A DNA stretch of 64,000 nucleotides from Anaerolineae bacterium (GCA_019637615.1 JAHBVJ010000023.1:62001-126000), one strand, 5' to 3'; counted from the stretch's first letter, positions 34,295 through 43,447 are shown. Made by a program: numbers and translations. Notes: a model not told the origin generated them from the sequence alone.

Positions 34295-35752
34295 TTACGT
34301 GCAGCTATGCAGCCACACCAGATCGTTCTGGATGGGGTTCGGTTTTTGCCCCGGTGCGTACACCCGCCGATAGATGATGCGGATTTGCAGACTGCGTAAA
34401 CGCGGCGGGCGGTCAGGCGGGTTCTCCGAGCGGCAGTAGTAACGGCTCCATGCCTCTAGTACGGCGGACGGGCGATGGCTGAATACGTTCAGTTGGAAGC
34501 CGCCCCAACGATACTCGGTGAGCGTGGTGGGATACGGTAGGATGACGGATTGGTCGGTGCTGCCTGAGCGCAAATCGTAGCTAGTGCCGTCATCGAAGGT
34601 ACCGATGACCGCGATGTACGCATCGTATTGCATGGGTTCCGGCGCGAACAGCGACCAATCTTGCGCGAAGCCGAGCGTTTTCAGCACATTGGTGAGTGGC
34701 GCGGGGATGGGCACGGACGGCACGCCATAGCCAGCGTAGTTAGCGGCGATCTGCCACACGGTCAAGCCCATCAGCAGCGCTAGGACGGCATACATCCCCT
34801 GCTGGCGGCGGCGCGCGGGCGGGGAGAGTGGCGGATCGACGGACAACGGGCGCGACGTCACGAAAAACACCAGATAACTGGCGCAAAAAACGAAGACGAA
34901 ATCGAGCAGCGGCGTGGTCATGGTCAGCGCGATGCCCACATGCATCGAGGCGAGACTGGCGATGCCGAGATAGCGTAACAGGGGCTGCCAGAACGGCACG
35001 AAAACCAGCACGATAAATCCTAATTCGAAGATGATCACGCCGTAAGTGAGGACGCGCAAGAGGCCATCGGGCGCATGGAGAGCGAACCACTCTCCGGCGG
35101 GGCGCAACAGCGACTGCACCTGCAAGACTTCGTAGAGCGCCGTACCGCCCCGCCATGACGTGCCGAGCAGTTTGAACAAGCCTGCCGCGAGATAAGTCAG
35201 CGCGACCTGTAATTGCAGTAAGCGCACAGGAAAGGCGTTGGTCGTCTCCGGCAGGCAGCGTCCCCGACGACGCGCTAACCATGCATCCACCGACAAGTGG
35301 CGATTCAGGGGCACGAAGATCATCCAAAAACTCATCAGGCGCAGCATGTCATCTGCACCGCTGACGAGATAGGGATTGCGGACGTGGACGGAGAGGATCA
35401 AGACGAAGTTGAGGACGCTCAGCGGGCGCGTCTGGAAGCCGATCAGCACGCCAAGCGCCACCACTGCCCACAGGACGAAGAAGGCGGTGGCGCTCTCAGC
35501 GGTAGGCAGCGCATCCATCAAGGTGAGGTGACCGAGGTGAGTCGCCAACTGGTGGGCGACGGCGCGCGGCAGGACGCCCGCGTCACTGTAAAATACGCTG
35601 GCAATGGGCAGATTCAGGATCGCTGTCTTGAGCAAGATGACGCCCATGCAAACGCGTAGGACGCTCAAGGGGAAGGTGCTGACCTGACCGAACCACGCGT
35701 CATGCCAGTGCATACGCAGGGAACGGTCAGTTATGCAGCTCACAAGCGTCAT
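34295..35752 (-). CDS. HTTM domain membrane protein (vitamin K-dependent gamma-carboxylase-like)
   Basis: A 485-residue protein with four or more membrane helices and the HTTM (horizontally transferred transmembrane) domain. Signs are the first helix LRVCMGVILLKTAILN, the RNPYLVSGADDMLRLMSFWMIFVPL block and the late QDWSLFAPEP motif that ends the membrane core. Bacterial HTTM proteins are relatives of vertebrate gamma-glutamyl carboxylase but their reactions are unknown. The start ATG is 12 nt after the stop of an exported repeat protein gene transcribed in the same direction, so the two probably form an operon. Confidence 0.86.
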   Translation of the reverse strand: MTLVSCITDRSLRMHWHDAWFGQVSTFPLSVLRVCMGVILLKTAILNLPIASVFYSDAGVLPRAVAHQLATHLGHLTLMDALPTAESATAFFVLWAVVALGVLIGFQTRPLSVLNFVLILSVHVRNPYLVSGADDMLRLMSFWMIFVPLNRHLSVDAWLARRRGRCLPETTNAFPVRLLQLQVALTYLAAGLFKLLGTSWRGGTALYEVLQVQSLLRPAGEWFALHAPDGLLRVLTYGVIIFELGFIVLVFVPFWQPLLRYLGIASLASMHVGIALTMTTPLLDFVFVFCASYLVFFVTSRPLSVDPPLSPPARRRQQGMYAVLALLMGLTVWQIAANYAGYGVPSVPIPAPLTNVLKTLGFAQDWSLFAPEPMQYDAYIAVIGTFDDGTSYDLRSGSTDQSVILPYPTTLTEYRWGGFQLNVFSHRPSAVLEAWSRYYCRSENPPDRPPRLRSLQIRIIYRRVYAPGQKPNPIQNDLVWLHSCT

Positions 35753-35764
35753 GATGACCTAGGC

Positions 35765-35925
35765 TTAGTGGCAGAAATTGAAGCCACACGGCGGCGCAGG
35801 GTTATTGAAACCGCTATTAAAGCCACCGTTGAAATTGCCGCCGAAACCGCCGTTGAACCCACCATTAAAGCCGCCACCGGCATTGCTGTTAAAGCCACTA
35901 TTGAAGCCGCCACCCGTCGCGGAAA
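35765..35925 (-). repeat. FNG/FNS-encoding tandem repeat
   Basis: The 3' end of the exported protein gene is a short degenerate tandem repeat that encodes alternating FNGG, FNSG and FGGN units. On the plus strand it shows as repeated TTGAA/TTAAAGCC(A/G)CC. Such repeats can change length by slippage. Confidence 0.75.
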
Positions 35926-36874
35926 CCGGAGAGGCAGCTTCCTGACGATCTTTCTTTTGCACGCCGAGCGCCAGCAAATTGGGAAGATCACCCGTGATCA
36001 TCACTCCCGCCAGCGTGCCGTCATTGCTGATGGCTAACCCTTGCGCGGTGGGGAGCGTGTCCCATAAGCCGTTGCCAGTCTGAGCCAGCACCTGCACTTT
36101 CATGCCCGGTGTGAGCGCCTGACGCGTGGGGATCAGGAGCGTAAGCGGCTGGCTGAGGGTAAGCGGCGTATCGGTTTCGAGGCGGATGAGCGCACACCAC
36201 CATGTGTCAGCGGCTTGCTGCGGGACGTTGTTGTCATCGATGGTGAGCTTGGTGAAGCGGAGTGTCACCGTGCCTGCGACGGTATCGGGCGGCGCATATA
36301 GCCAGATGCCCGTTTGCCCGATCTGGACGCCCGCTGGTTCGCCCTTGTCGTTCGTAGTGCCTTTGGCGTCAAGCGTGATCGCGGCGCTGTCTTCGAAGGT
36401 CGTCAAAGACTCCGCGACCGGATGGATGTCCACGCTGCCCGCTGTCGGACTGCTCCACGCGACCGTGCCTGTGGTGCCAGCGGGAATTTCCGTGACAGAC
36501 TCCGGCAGGGTGACGCGGTAGGTGAAGGGGCCGAGCACGGTCGAGGCATCAAGCGCGTCGATCTGCCATGTGAGCGTCAGGTTGGCGGTATCTTCGCTGC
36601 CAAGCACGGCGCGCTCTGGGGCGATCACCGTGTTCATGCCGATGGCATTAGCGGGCGCAGCGGCCTTGATGGTGACGTTGTTCAGCGCGGCTTTGTCCGT
36701 CACGACGAAAACACTGTACAACACGCTTTTATCGGGCTGAAGGATGCCGACGCTGTAGGCAAAGAGATCATCCGCAGCCGCCCCTTCGGCTGGTTGCCCG
36801 GAGAGGGGATGCACAAGCGCAAGCATGACGAAGGCAGCAACGAACCAGAGCATGATGTGGGTTGAACGGCGCAT
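35765..36874 (-). CDS. Exported protein with a Gly/Asn/Phe repeat tail
   Basis: A 369-residue exported protein I cannot assign. A Sec signal peptide (about residues 5-33) is followed by about 280 residues of beta-rich sequence with a possible immunoglobulin-like region (LGPFTYRVTLPESVTEIPAG) and a region rich in Thr. The last ~50 residues are a low-complexity tail of GGFNGGFNSGF-type repeats ending CGFNFCH. The ATG at 36874 has AGGGG 8 nt upstream and is preferred to the TTG just before it. It is probably co-transcribed with the HTTM gene. The tail may self-assemble or bind metal through its final Cys/His. Confidence 0.78.
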   Translation of the reverse strand: MRRSTHIMLWFVAAFVMLALVHPLSGQPAEGAAADDLFAYSVGILQPDKSVLYSVFVVTDKAALNNVTIKAAAPANAIGMNTVIAPERAVLGSEDTANLTLTWQIDALDASTVLGPFTYRVTLPESVTEIPAGTTGTVAWSSPTAGSVDIHPVAESLTTFEDSAAITLDAKGTTNDKGEPAGVQIGQTGIWLYAPPDTVAGTVTLRFTKLTIDDNNVPQQAADTWWCALIRLETDTPLTLSQPLTLLIPTRQALTPGMKVQVLAQTGNGLWDTLPTAQGLAISNDGTLAGVMITGDLPNLLALGVQKKDRQEAASPVSATGGGFNSGFNSNAGGGFNGGFNGGFGGNFNGGFNSGFNNPAPPCGFNFCH

Positions 36875-37003
36875 CAAATGACCCCTTCTGAGATGGAAAC
36901 GCGAGTTAGCCAGTGAGTAGTGTTATAGCGTTGCGCTAGATACACGCAATGCTTCTGCGATTTTCATTATAGAGAGATGGTCTAAACGCGCTACCAAGCC
37001 ATC

Positions 37004-37032
37004 ACCTAGGTTGTGTAGGCATACACCTAGGT
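37004..37032. promoter_or_regulatory. Pair of ACCTAGGT palindromes
   Basis: The palindrome ACCTAGGT occurs at 37004-37011 and 37025-37032, exactly 21 bp apart, within a longer shared CACCTAGGTT. It lies in the divergent region between the FNG-repeat protein and the peroxidase/beta-helix gene. Two identical sites on one helix face suggest a cooperative regulator; the regulator is unknown. Confidence 0.55.
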
Positions 37033-37141
37033 TTCGCGGATCAGCAGACGGCGTGATTATCGACAAGGCGGCTACTTGAATGCTAATATCGTCGGCACGT
37101 ATGAGCAGCCGCTGATTGAAAAGAATTTGAGGGGTCACAGG

Positions 37142-39397
37142 ATGCGCAACTTAAAACGCTGGCAGCGCACACTTATTATTGCTTTCGCCCTTTTGATCGT
37201 CATCCCGATTGTGGGCTTCATCGTGCTTGGTCTGATGCCCGTGCCGAGTGACACGGTGCTGCCGGACGACCAGATCATCGTCGGAGCACAGGGCAAGCCG
37301 GGGGCGGTGGGTGGAATCGATACGAATTTTCCGAAGGTGAACGCGCTCGACGCGACCGATGCGCAGCGCGACCTCGGCAAGATGTTATTTTTCGACCCGA
37401 TCCTGTCGCAGAATCACGCAATGGCCTGCGCAAGTTGCCACCAACCCCCCAACGGTTTGAGCGACGGTCGGGCAGTGGGCGAGGGCATCAACGGCGTGGC
37501 GCTGAAGCGCAACGTGCCGTCACTGTATGAGGTGGCCTACAAGAGTTCGCTGATGTGGGATGGACGCGCTGATACGCTCGAAGCCCAGATCACGATCCCG
37601 ATGACGAGCGCGGACGAGATGGCGAACACGCCAGAGCAGATCGTGAAGGATTTGCAGGGCGTGGATGCTTACAAGGAGTTATTCGCGAAGGCATTCCCCG
37701 ATGCGAAAGAGGCGATCACGTTTGAGAATGTCGGGATGTCGCTGGCGGCTTTTGAGCGCAGTTTGTTGGCGCACAATTCGCCATTCGATAAGTATGCGGC
37801 GGGCGATTTCTCCGCGTTGACGCCATCGCAGCGACGCGGCTTCGCCTTGTTCCGCAGCGGCGCGACGAGCTGCTACAAATGCCACATGGCTCCGACCTTC
37901 ACCAACGGCAAATACGAAGTGACGGGCGTGCCTGATGCCAATGGTAACATGACGGACGAGGGACGCGGGGGCATCACGAAGGTGGCGACGGAGCAATACG
38001 CCTTCATCGTGCCGTCACTGCGGAATGTGGCACTGACCGCGCCCTATATGCACAACGGACGTTTCGCCACACTGGACGAAGTGCTCGATTTTTACATCAA
38101 GGGCGGCGGCGAAGGCATGAAGATCGATGTGCCGACGCAATCACGGTTTGTCCACGCTTTCGAGGTGAGCGCGCAAGAAAAGCAGGATATGGTGAATTTC
38201 CTGTACGCGCTGACGGACGAGAGCGCCACGCCGACCACGCCGAGCAGCGTACCGTCAGGACTGACTGTGCCGACGCATGACCTATCGCCCGCCTTTGAGA
38301 CAGCAAAACAGATCAACGCTGGTGGCGTGGCAGTGACCCAACGCGCCCCGATGACGCTGACCGTGACGCCCGATGTGACGATTCAGTCGGTGGTGGATAC
38401 GGCTATCGCGGGCGACACCATCGAGATTCAGTATGGCACGTACAACGAACGCGTGCTGATCGATCAGGACAACATCACCGTGCGCGGTATTCCCAACGAC
38501 AAGGGCGAGTATCCGATCCTCGACGGCAAGATGCAGTTCTCAGACGGCATTTCCGCCAGCGGGAACAATTTCCTGATCGAAAAACTGGCGGTGAAGAATT
38601 ACAAGGGCAACGGCATCATCATCGACGGCGTGACGGGCGTGATCGTGCGCGATATTTACGTGGAAAACACCTCACTGTATGGCATCTACCCCGTGCATTC
38701 GACGGATGTGCTGGTAGAGCGCGTGGAAGCGACCAAGATTCGCGATGCGGGCGTGTATGCGGGGCAGTGCCGCAAGGTGGTGTTGCGCAATAACAAAGTG
38801 TACGGCAACGTGATCGGGATCGAAATCGAGAATTCCATCGACTCGGACTTGTACGACAACCACGCCTACGAAAATTCGACGGGTATTTTTGTCGATCTGC
38901 TGCCACAGTTGCCCTCGAAGGTATCGCTGCAAACGCGCGTGCATGAAAACGTGATCGAGAACAACAACTTCACGAATTTCGCCAACGCTGGCGAGATCGG
39001 GCAGTTGGTTCCAGAGGGGACGGGCATCCTCATCTTGGGCGGCGATGACGTTGAGATTTACAACAACACGATCCGCGAAAATCGCACTGTCGGGGTGGCG
39101 ATCTTTAGCACGGCGACGGCCTTCAAACCAGAATTGATCGACATCGGGCCAAATCCAGAGCGTATCCATATCCACGACAACACGTACACGCACAATGGCT
39201 ATGACGCCGCCAAGCAGCTCACCGATCTGGGCTTGACGGGCAAGGACGTGATCTGGGATGTGAGCAATTGGGATATGCGGATCGATGAGCCGAACGCGAC
39301 CAGCTTCCCGCCGATTTTGCCCGCCAGCAGTTGGCCCGACCTCTCGCGCAAGGCATACTGGCAGATCGTCCACTTCATCGTGACGAAACTGGGGTAA
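37142..39397 (+). CDS. Diheme cytochrome c peroxidase-like / parallel beta-helix fusion
   Basis: A 751-residue exported fusion anchored by an N-terminal hydrophobic segment (residues 10-32). Residues about 60-360 are a CCP/MauG-type diheme domain with two heme sites, CASCH (96-100) and CYKCH (244-248), plus LGKMLFFDPILSQNHAMAC and PYMHNGRF with a likely Met303 ligand. Residues about 404-710 form a right-handed parallel beta-helix (AIAGDTIEIQYGTYNERVLI, then repeated N-x-I/V-x-x-N turns), the NosD/pectin-lyase type. The ATG at 37142 has GAGGGG 8 nt upstream. The helix part probably binds or acts on a polysaccharide, and the heme part does redox chemistry on it or on peroxide. Confidence 0.88.
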   Translation: MRNLKRWQRTLIIAFALLIVIPIVGFIVLGLMPVPSDTVLPDDQIIVGAQGKPGAVGGIDTNFPKVNALDATDAQRDLGKMLFFDPILSQNHAMACASCHQPPNGLSDGRAVGEGINGVALKRNVPSLYEVAYKSSLMWDGRADTLEAQITIPMTSADEMANTPEQIVKDLQGVDAYKELFAKAFPDAKEAITFENVGMSLAAFERSLLAHNSPFDKYAAGDFSALTPSQRRGFALFRSGATSCYKCHMAPTFTNGKYEVTGVPDANGNMTDEGRGGITKVATEQYAFIVPSLRNVALTAPYMHNGRFATLDEVLDFYIKGGGEGMKIDVPTQSRFVHAFEVSAQEKQDMVNFLYALTDESATPTTPSSVPSGLTVPTHDLSPAFETAKQINAGGVAVTQRAPMTLTVTPDVTIQSVVDTAIAGDTIEIQYGTYNERVLIDQDNITVRGIPNDKGEYPILDGKMQFSDGISASGNNFLIEKLAVKNYKGNGIIIDGVTGVIVRDIYVENTSLYGIYPVHSTDVLVERVEATKIRDAGVYAGQCRKVVLRNNKVYGNVIGIEIENSIDSDLYDNHAYENSTGIFVDLLPQLPSKVSLQTRVHENVIENNNFTNFANAGEIGQLVPEGTGILILGGDDVEIYNNTIRENRTVGVAIFSTATAFKPELIDIGPNPERIHIHDNTYTHNGYDAAKQLTDLGLTGKDVIWDVSNWDMRIDEPNATSFPPILPASSWPDLSRKAYWQIVHFIVTKLG

Positions 39398-39458
39398 GGT
39401 TACGCAGTGTTGAGTGCTTAATCCTTTGTGCTGAGTAAAGGCGAATGCGCGTTTATTG

Positions 39459-39492
39459 ACTCCCTTTGCTCGTGATGAGCAAGGGGAGTTTT
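39459..39492 (+). terminator. Terminator of the peroxidase/beta-helix gene
   Basis: ACTCCCTTTGCTC (39459-39471) pairs with GAGCAAGGGGAGT (39477-39489) with one wobble and is followed by TTTT. Confidence 0.85.
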
Positions 39493-39608
39493 GGCGACGA
39501 ACGGCATCACTCTCAGCAAGCGTTAAGCCGATGATGACCAACTCGCACGCAGACATGGCGAAACTGCGCTAAAATCTGCGTAGGACTTGATCGCAGCGGA
39601 GTATGCCA

Positions 39609-40415
39609 ATGGCGAACCAATACGACCCCAATCAACAACAACCCAATCAAGGCTACCCGCCGCTTGGTCAACAGCCGCAATATCAGCAACCGCAGCAACA
39701 GCAACCGATCTATCAACAGCCGCCCTACCAGCAAGATCAGCAGCCGTTGTATCCGGCACCGAATTACCCACCGCCAACATCGAACTCGCTGCTTGATCAA
39801 CTGAAACAGATCAATATCGGCATCATCGCGGCAGGGGCACTGTTCATCATGTTGTGCTTGATCGGCGCGTGCGTGATCTTCCTCGGCCTGATCCGGGGGA
39901 ATCCCGTCCCACCGCCCGCTCCGGTCACGGCGGCGACGGCGACGTTTGGCCTGCCCGTGGGCACTGCGCAGATCGTGGTGACGCCGATTCCTGCTGTCCC
40001 GACGTTTGATCCGAGCGTGGTCAATACCTATATCAATCCGTATGCCAATGCGCAGTTGTCCACGATGACGCAGTTGTTCATCGACGTGTTGAACCCACAA
40101 ACAGGGCAGTTCGAGCGCAAAGCACAACTGCTAGGCGGGAATCTCGATCCGTTCGCGGTGGCGTTTAACATCGCTGGCCCCGTTTCGGCTCCGAACGCCA
40201 ACTGCCCGGAGCGCGTGCGGTTGACGGCTGTGCGTGCGGATAACACACAAGCCGTGTTCGGCGTGTGCCTCGATAACGTAAATCAGGCCATCGTACTGCG
40301 CAGCGCGGATGTGACCGATTTGAACGGCGGTGATTTGCAGATGGGGCCGTATTTCATCGACGTACTCGCGACCTACCTACCCGCTGAATATCGTCAGTTG
40401 CTAGGCGTTAACTAG
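39609..40415 (+). CDS. Membrane-anchored protein with Gln/Pro/Tyr-rich N-terminus
   Basis: A 268-residue protein of unknown function. Residues about 1-65 are low-complexity cytoplasmic sequence rich in Gln, Pro, Tyr and Asn. One membrane helix follows (about 75-100: IGIIAAGALFIMLCLIGACVIFLGLI), then a Pro/Thr linker and an external domain of about 140 residues. The ATG at 39609 has GGAG 7 nt upstream, while the ATG at 39603 is too close to it. The next gene, an M50 protease, begins 8 nt after the stop, so this protein could be its substrate or partner; this is inference from proximity. Confidence 0.76.
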   Translation: MANQYDPNQQQPNQGYPPLGQQPQYQQPQQQQPIYQQPPYQQDQQPLYPAPNYPPPTSNSLLDQLKQINIGIIAAGALFIMLCLIGACVIFLGLIRGNPVPPPAPVTAATATFGLPVGTAQIVVTPIPAVPTFDPSVVNTYINPYANAQLSTMTQLFIDVLNPQTGQFERKAQLLGGNLDPFAVAFNIAGPVSAPNANCPERVRLTAVRADNTQAVFGVCLDNVNQAIVLRSADVTDLNGGDLQMGPYFIDVLATYLPAEYRQLLGVN

Positions 40416-40423
40416 ATTTCGAC

Positions 40424-41512
40424 ATGATTCCGACGCAGGGCTGGACAATCGGCAGTCTGGGCGGGGTTGAGATCAAGCTCAACCCTAGTTTGTTGCTGAT
40501 TGCGTTCTTGGTGACCTATTTGCTGGCGAGCGCGCTCTTGCCGCTGGCGGTGCCGGGACTCGGCGCGCTGATCTACTGGGCGACGGGACTGCTGGCGTCC
40601 GTGATATTCATCGGCTCGATCCTGTGGCACGAGATGGCGCATGTGATCATGGCGCAGCGGTTCGGCATCCCCGTGATGCAGGTCGTGCTGCATCTGTACG
40701 GCGGCGTGGCACTGCTATCGCGAGAGCCGGAGCGGCCTTCGCACGAATTTTTGATCACCATCGCGGGGCCGCTGTCCAGTTTGTTCCTCGCGGTTCTGTT
40801 CAGCGCGTTCAGCAACTTGACGGGGCTGCTCGGCGCGGTGTTTAGCTGGCTGTCACAGGTGAACCTCACACTGGCGCTGTTCAATCTGCTGCCGGGATTC
40901 CCGTTGGATGGTGGGCGCGTGCTGCGCTCGATCCTGTGGCAGTTGGGCGGCAGTTACAAGGTTGCCACGCGGCAGGCCAGCCGAGTCGGGCAGGTGGTGG
41001 CCTTCATCTTCGTGGCCTTCGCGTTGTGGATGATCTTGAACGGCTCGTGGTTCAACGGCTTCTGGTTCTTGATGATCGCGTTTTTCCTGTATACGGCGGC
41101 CTCGCAAGCCTTCCAGATGGCAGCGGGGACGGCGCTATCGATGACCACGACTGTGCGGCGCGTGATGCGCCACGATGTCCCGTTGATCGAGCCGAATACC
41201 CCGCTGGCCTTGCTGGCATGGCGCTACCTCGACCATGCCCGCGATCAGGCGTTCCCGATTGCGCATCACGGGCAGTTGGTGGGGCTGATCACGTCGGCCG
41301 AAGTGGACAAGCATCCGCGCCTTGAGTGGGGCAAAATCCGTGTGGAACAAATCATGATTCCGGCCTCGAAACTGCCCATCGTCAGCCCGGATCACAGCAT
41401 CGAGCAAGCCTTGAACGCTTTTGACAAGACGGGCATGAATCATGCGCCGGTCGTGGAAGGCGAGGTCGTGATCGGGATGCTGAATCGGCGCGATATTGTA
41501 TACCGCACGTAG
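40424..41512 (+). CDS. M50 family site-2-type protease with CBS domains
   Basis: A 362-residue intramembrane zinc metalloprotease (SpoIVFB/Rip3-like). The zinc motif is HEMAH (His69, Glu70, His73) in a membrane helix and the third ligand is Asp162 in LLPGFPLDGGRVLRS. Two CBS-like motifs (about residues 245-360: DVPLIEPNTPLALL and MIPASKLPIVSPDHS) form a cytosolic nucleotide-sensing unit. It cleaves membrane-spanning regulators. It lies 8 nt after the Gln/Pro-rich membrane protein gene and converges with a histidine kinase gene 5 nt away. Confidence 0.93.
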   Translation: MIPTQGWTIGSLGGVEIKLNPSLLLIAFLVTYLLASALLPLAVPGLGALIYWATGLLASVIFIGSILWHEMAHVIMAQRFGIPVMQVVLHLYGGVALLSREPERPSHEFLITIAGPLSSLFLAVLFSAFSNLTGLLGAVFSWLSQVNLTLALFNLLPGFPLDGGRVLRSILWQLGGSYKVATRQASRVGQVVAFIFVAFALWMILNGSWFNGFWFLMIAFFLYTAASQAFQMAAGTALSMTTTVRRVMRHDVPLIEPNTPLALLAWRYLDHARDQAFPIAHHGQLVGLITSAEVDKHPRLEWGKIRVEQIMIPASKLPIVSPDHSIEQALNAFDKTGMNHAPVVEGEVVIGMLNRRDIVYRT

Positions 41513-41517
41513 CGTCG

Positions 41518-43446
41518 TTAGGCCGTCAGCGTCGGGGCAGAGGCCCGTTCAACTGATTGCGGTGGTGGCGGTAAGCGGAGCGGCAAAATGACCGTGAAGG
41601 TCGTGCCGTGACCGAGTTCGCTGGTTACATCAATCGTGCCGCCCATCAACGTGATGATCTGCTTGACAATCGACAGCCCTAAGCCGACGCCGTGCCCCTT
41701 GACTTTGCCATCCACCTGCCAGAACGCGTCGAAAATGCGCGACTGTGCTTCCGCCGGAATGCCGCGTCCCGTATCCGCAATCGTCAGCATGAATTCAGTT
41801 TCCGTGTGCGGCATCGCGCTAACGGTAATGCCGCCTTGATCGGTAAACTTGATGGCATTGTCGATCAGATTGAGCACGACTTGTTTCAGCCGCTCCGCAT
41901 CGCCCATGATGCTGGCGGGCAGCGTAGGATCGATCTCGAAGGCTAAGGTCAAACCCTTCCGCTCGGCTTGCGGGGTGAGGACAAATCCGACATCACGCAG
42001 GAGATGGTCGGGCGAGAATGGAGCGGAATTGAGTTTCAAGGAACCACTGTTCAACTGCGCCTCGTCCAACAGGTTGTTGATGAAGCTCAATAACTGTGTC
42101 GCGCTGGTCATAACACCTTCAAGGCGGGCAGCTTGTTTGTCCGTGATCGGCCCGTAATAGCCACGCTGCATCGATTCGACATAGAGCATGATGGTGCTCA
42201 AGGGTGCGCGAGAATCGTGGCTGACGTTGGCGAGAATTTGCGATTTGAATCGTGAGGCTTCGAGCGCGCGCTCCTGTGCTTGCTGACGTTCAGTCACTTC
42301 GACTTGCAGCAGCGCAATGGCTTTGGTGAGATCGGTCGTGCGGGCTTGGACACGCTGTTCAAGCTCGGCGTTGGCGGCTTGCAGTTGATTGCGGGAAACA
42401 GCGAGCGCGTCAAGCATAGATTGTAAGCCCGCCGCCAAATTCGCTAACTCGTCATGGCTAGGGATGTTGATGGGGAGCTTGAGATTGCCGGTGGTGCGCA
42501 CCTGCGTGACGGCGGCACTGAGGGCACTCAGCCAACGCAAAACGCTGCGATCCAGATGGATGAAGTTGACCACACTGTACGTGATCCCGATCAGCACGAG
42601 AGCCAATAGGAAATAACTGATGGTCTGCTGACCCTGAGCGTAGATAGTGCGCGGTAGTTCGACGCGTAGGAGCGCGATTGGTTTCCCATCTAAATCATGG
42701 ATGACCGTATAGCCCGCAATCCTAGCCGCGTTTTCGGGGATCGCGAAGAAGGGGTGATCACTGGTGAGGTTCTGTTTCGCCGTCAAGACCGCCTGCGGCA
42801 AATTCAGATCATAGTAGCCGACCAGTTTCACATTGAGATCGAGGGCATCCGATAACTGGGCGATGCGTTCGGTGTTCAGGTAACGTCCCCAGATCAGTGC
42901 TCCGTTGATCGGCCCTTCGCCCAAACTGGTCAGGATGGGCAGCGACACGGTCATCAGGTAGCCTTGTGGCAGTTTCAACAGCCCCGCCCACTCGCTCGTC
43001 ACGTCCCCATAATTGACCAACATGTCATGCTGATTAATCAGCGTCTTGAGCGCGGGAGACACGGGGATTGCTTCGCCAGTGCTTTTATCAAAGGCTCTGT
43101 CAAGCACGATCCGATTGTACTTGTCCACGAACACCATGAGGTCAACGTCACTGTCCGTGAAAGCGGTTGCAGTGATATTGCTGTCGATGAACGCCTGATT
43201 CTTATCATCGACAAAATGATAGACATCGTCCCACTTCGACCACCCCAAAGCAATCGATTTGAAGGCTTTAATTTCATTGTCCAAGGCGTTTTGAGCACGT
43301 TGGACATTTTGAATGGTGTACTGATCTTCAAGCTGCTGGAAACTATTGCTCAGGATGAGTTGCGAGGTCAGATAGAGCAATCCGAATAGCGCGAGCAAGG
43401 TAAGACCAGTGACAAGTAGGGTCTTCTTATGGAGCGTCATCGCCAT
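41518..43446 (-). CDS. Sensor histidine kinase with CHASE4 and HAMP domains
   Basis: A 642-residue membrane sensor kinase. Order: first helix (about 8-30), extracellular CHASE4 domain (about 40-245, with LGWSKWDDVYHFVDD), second helix (about 268-290), HAMP, coiled coil, HisKA with NVSHDSRAPLSTIML, then HATPase_c with NLIDNAIKF, DTGRGIPAE and GVGLGLSIV. The H-box reads SHDSRAPL instead of the usual SHELRTPL. There is no adjacent response regulator. The ATG at 43446 has no clear ribosome binding site; ATG 43440 is equally possible. Confidence 0.92.
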   Translation of the reverse strand: MAMTLHKKTLLVTGLTLLALFGLLYLTSQLILSNSFQQLEDQYTIQNVQRAQNALDNEIKAFKSIALGWSKWDDVYHFVDDKNQAFIDSNITATAFTDSDVDLMVFVDKYNRIVLDRAFDKSTGEAIPVSPALKTLINQHDMLVNYGDVTSEWAGLLKLPQGYLMTVSLPILTSLGEGPINGALIWGRYLNTERIAQLSDALDLNVKLVGYYDLNLPQAVLTAKQNLTSDHPFFAIPENAARIAGYTVIHDLDGKPIALLRVELPRTIYAQGQQTISYFLLALVLIGITYSVVNFIHLDRSVLRWLSALSAAVTQVRTTGNLKLPINIPSHDELANLAAGLQSMLDALAVSRNQLQAANAELEQRVQARTTDLTKAIALLQVEVTERQQAQERALEASRFKSQILANVSHDSRAPLSTIMLYVESMQRGYYGPITDKQAARLEGVMTSATQLLSFINNLLDEAQLNSGSLKLNSAPFSPDHLLRDVGFVLTPQAERKGLTLAFEIDPTLPASIMGDAERLKQVVLNLIDNAIKFTDQGGITVSAMPHTETEFMLTIADTGRGIPAEAQSRIFDAFWQVDGKVKGHGVGLGLSIVKQIITLMGGTIDVTSELGHGTTFTVILPLRLPPPPQSVERASAPTLTA

Positions 43447-43447
43447 T

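Noticed and set aside
35702-36037. Ala/Thr/Ile-repeat frame (KATVEIAAETAVE-like) on the plus strand
   Set aside because: It is the reverse reading of the FNG repeat of the exported protein and has no start signal.
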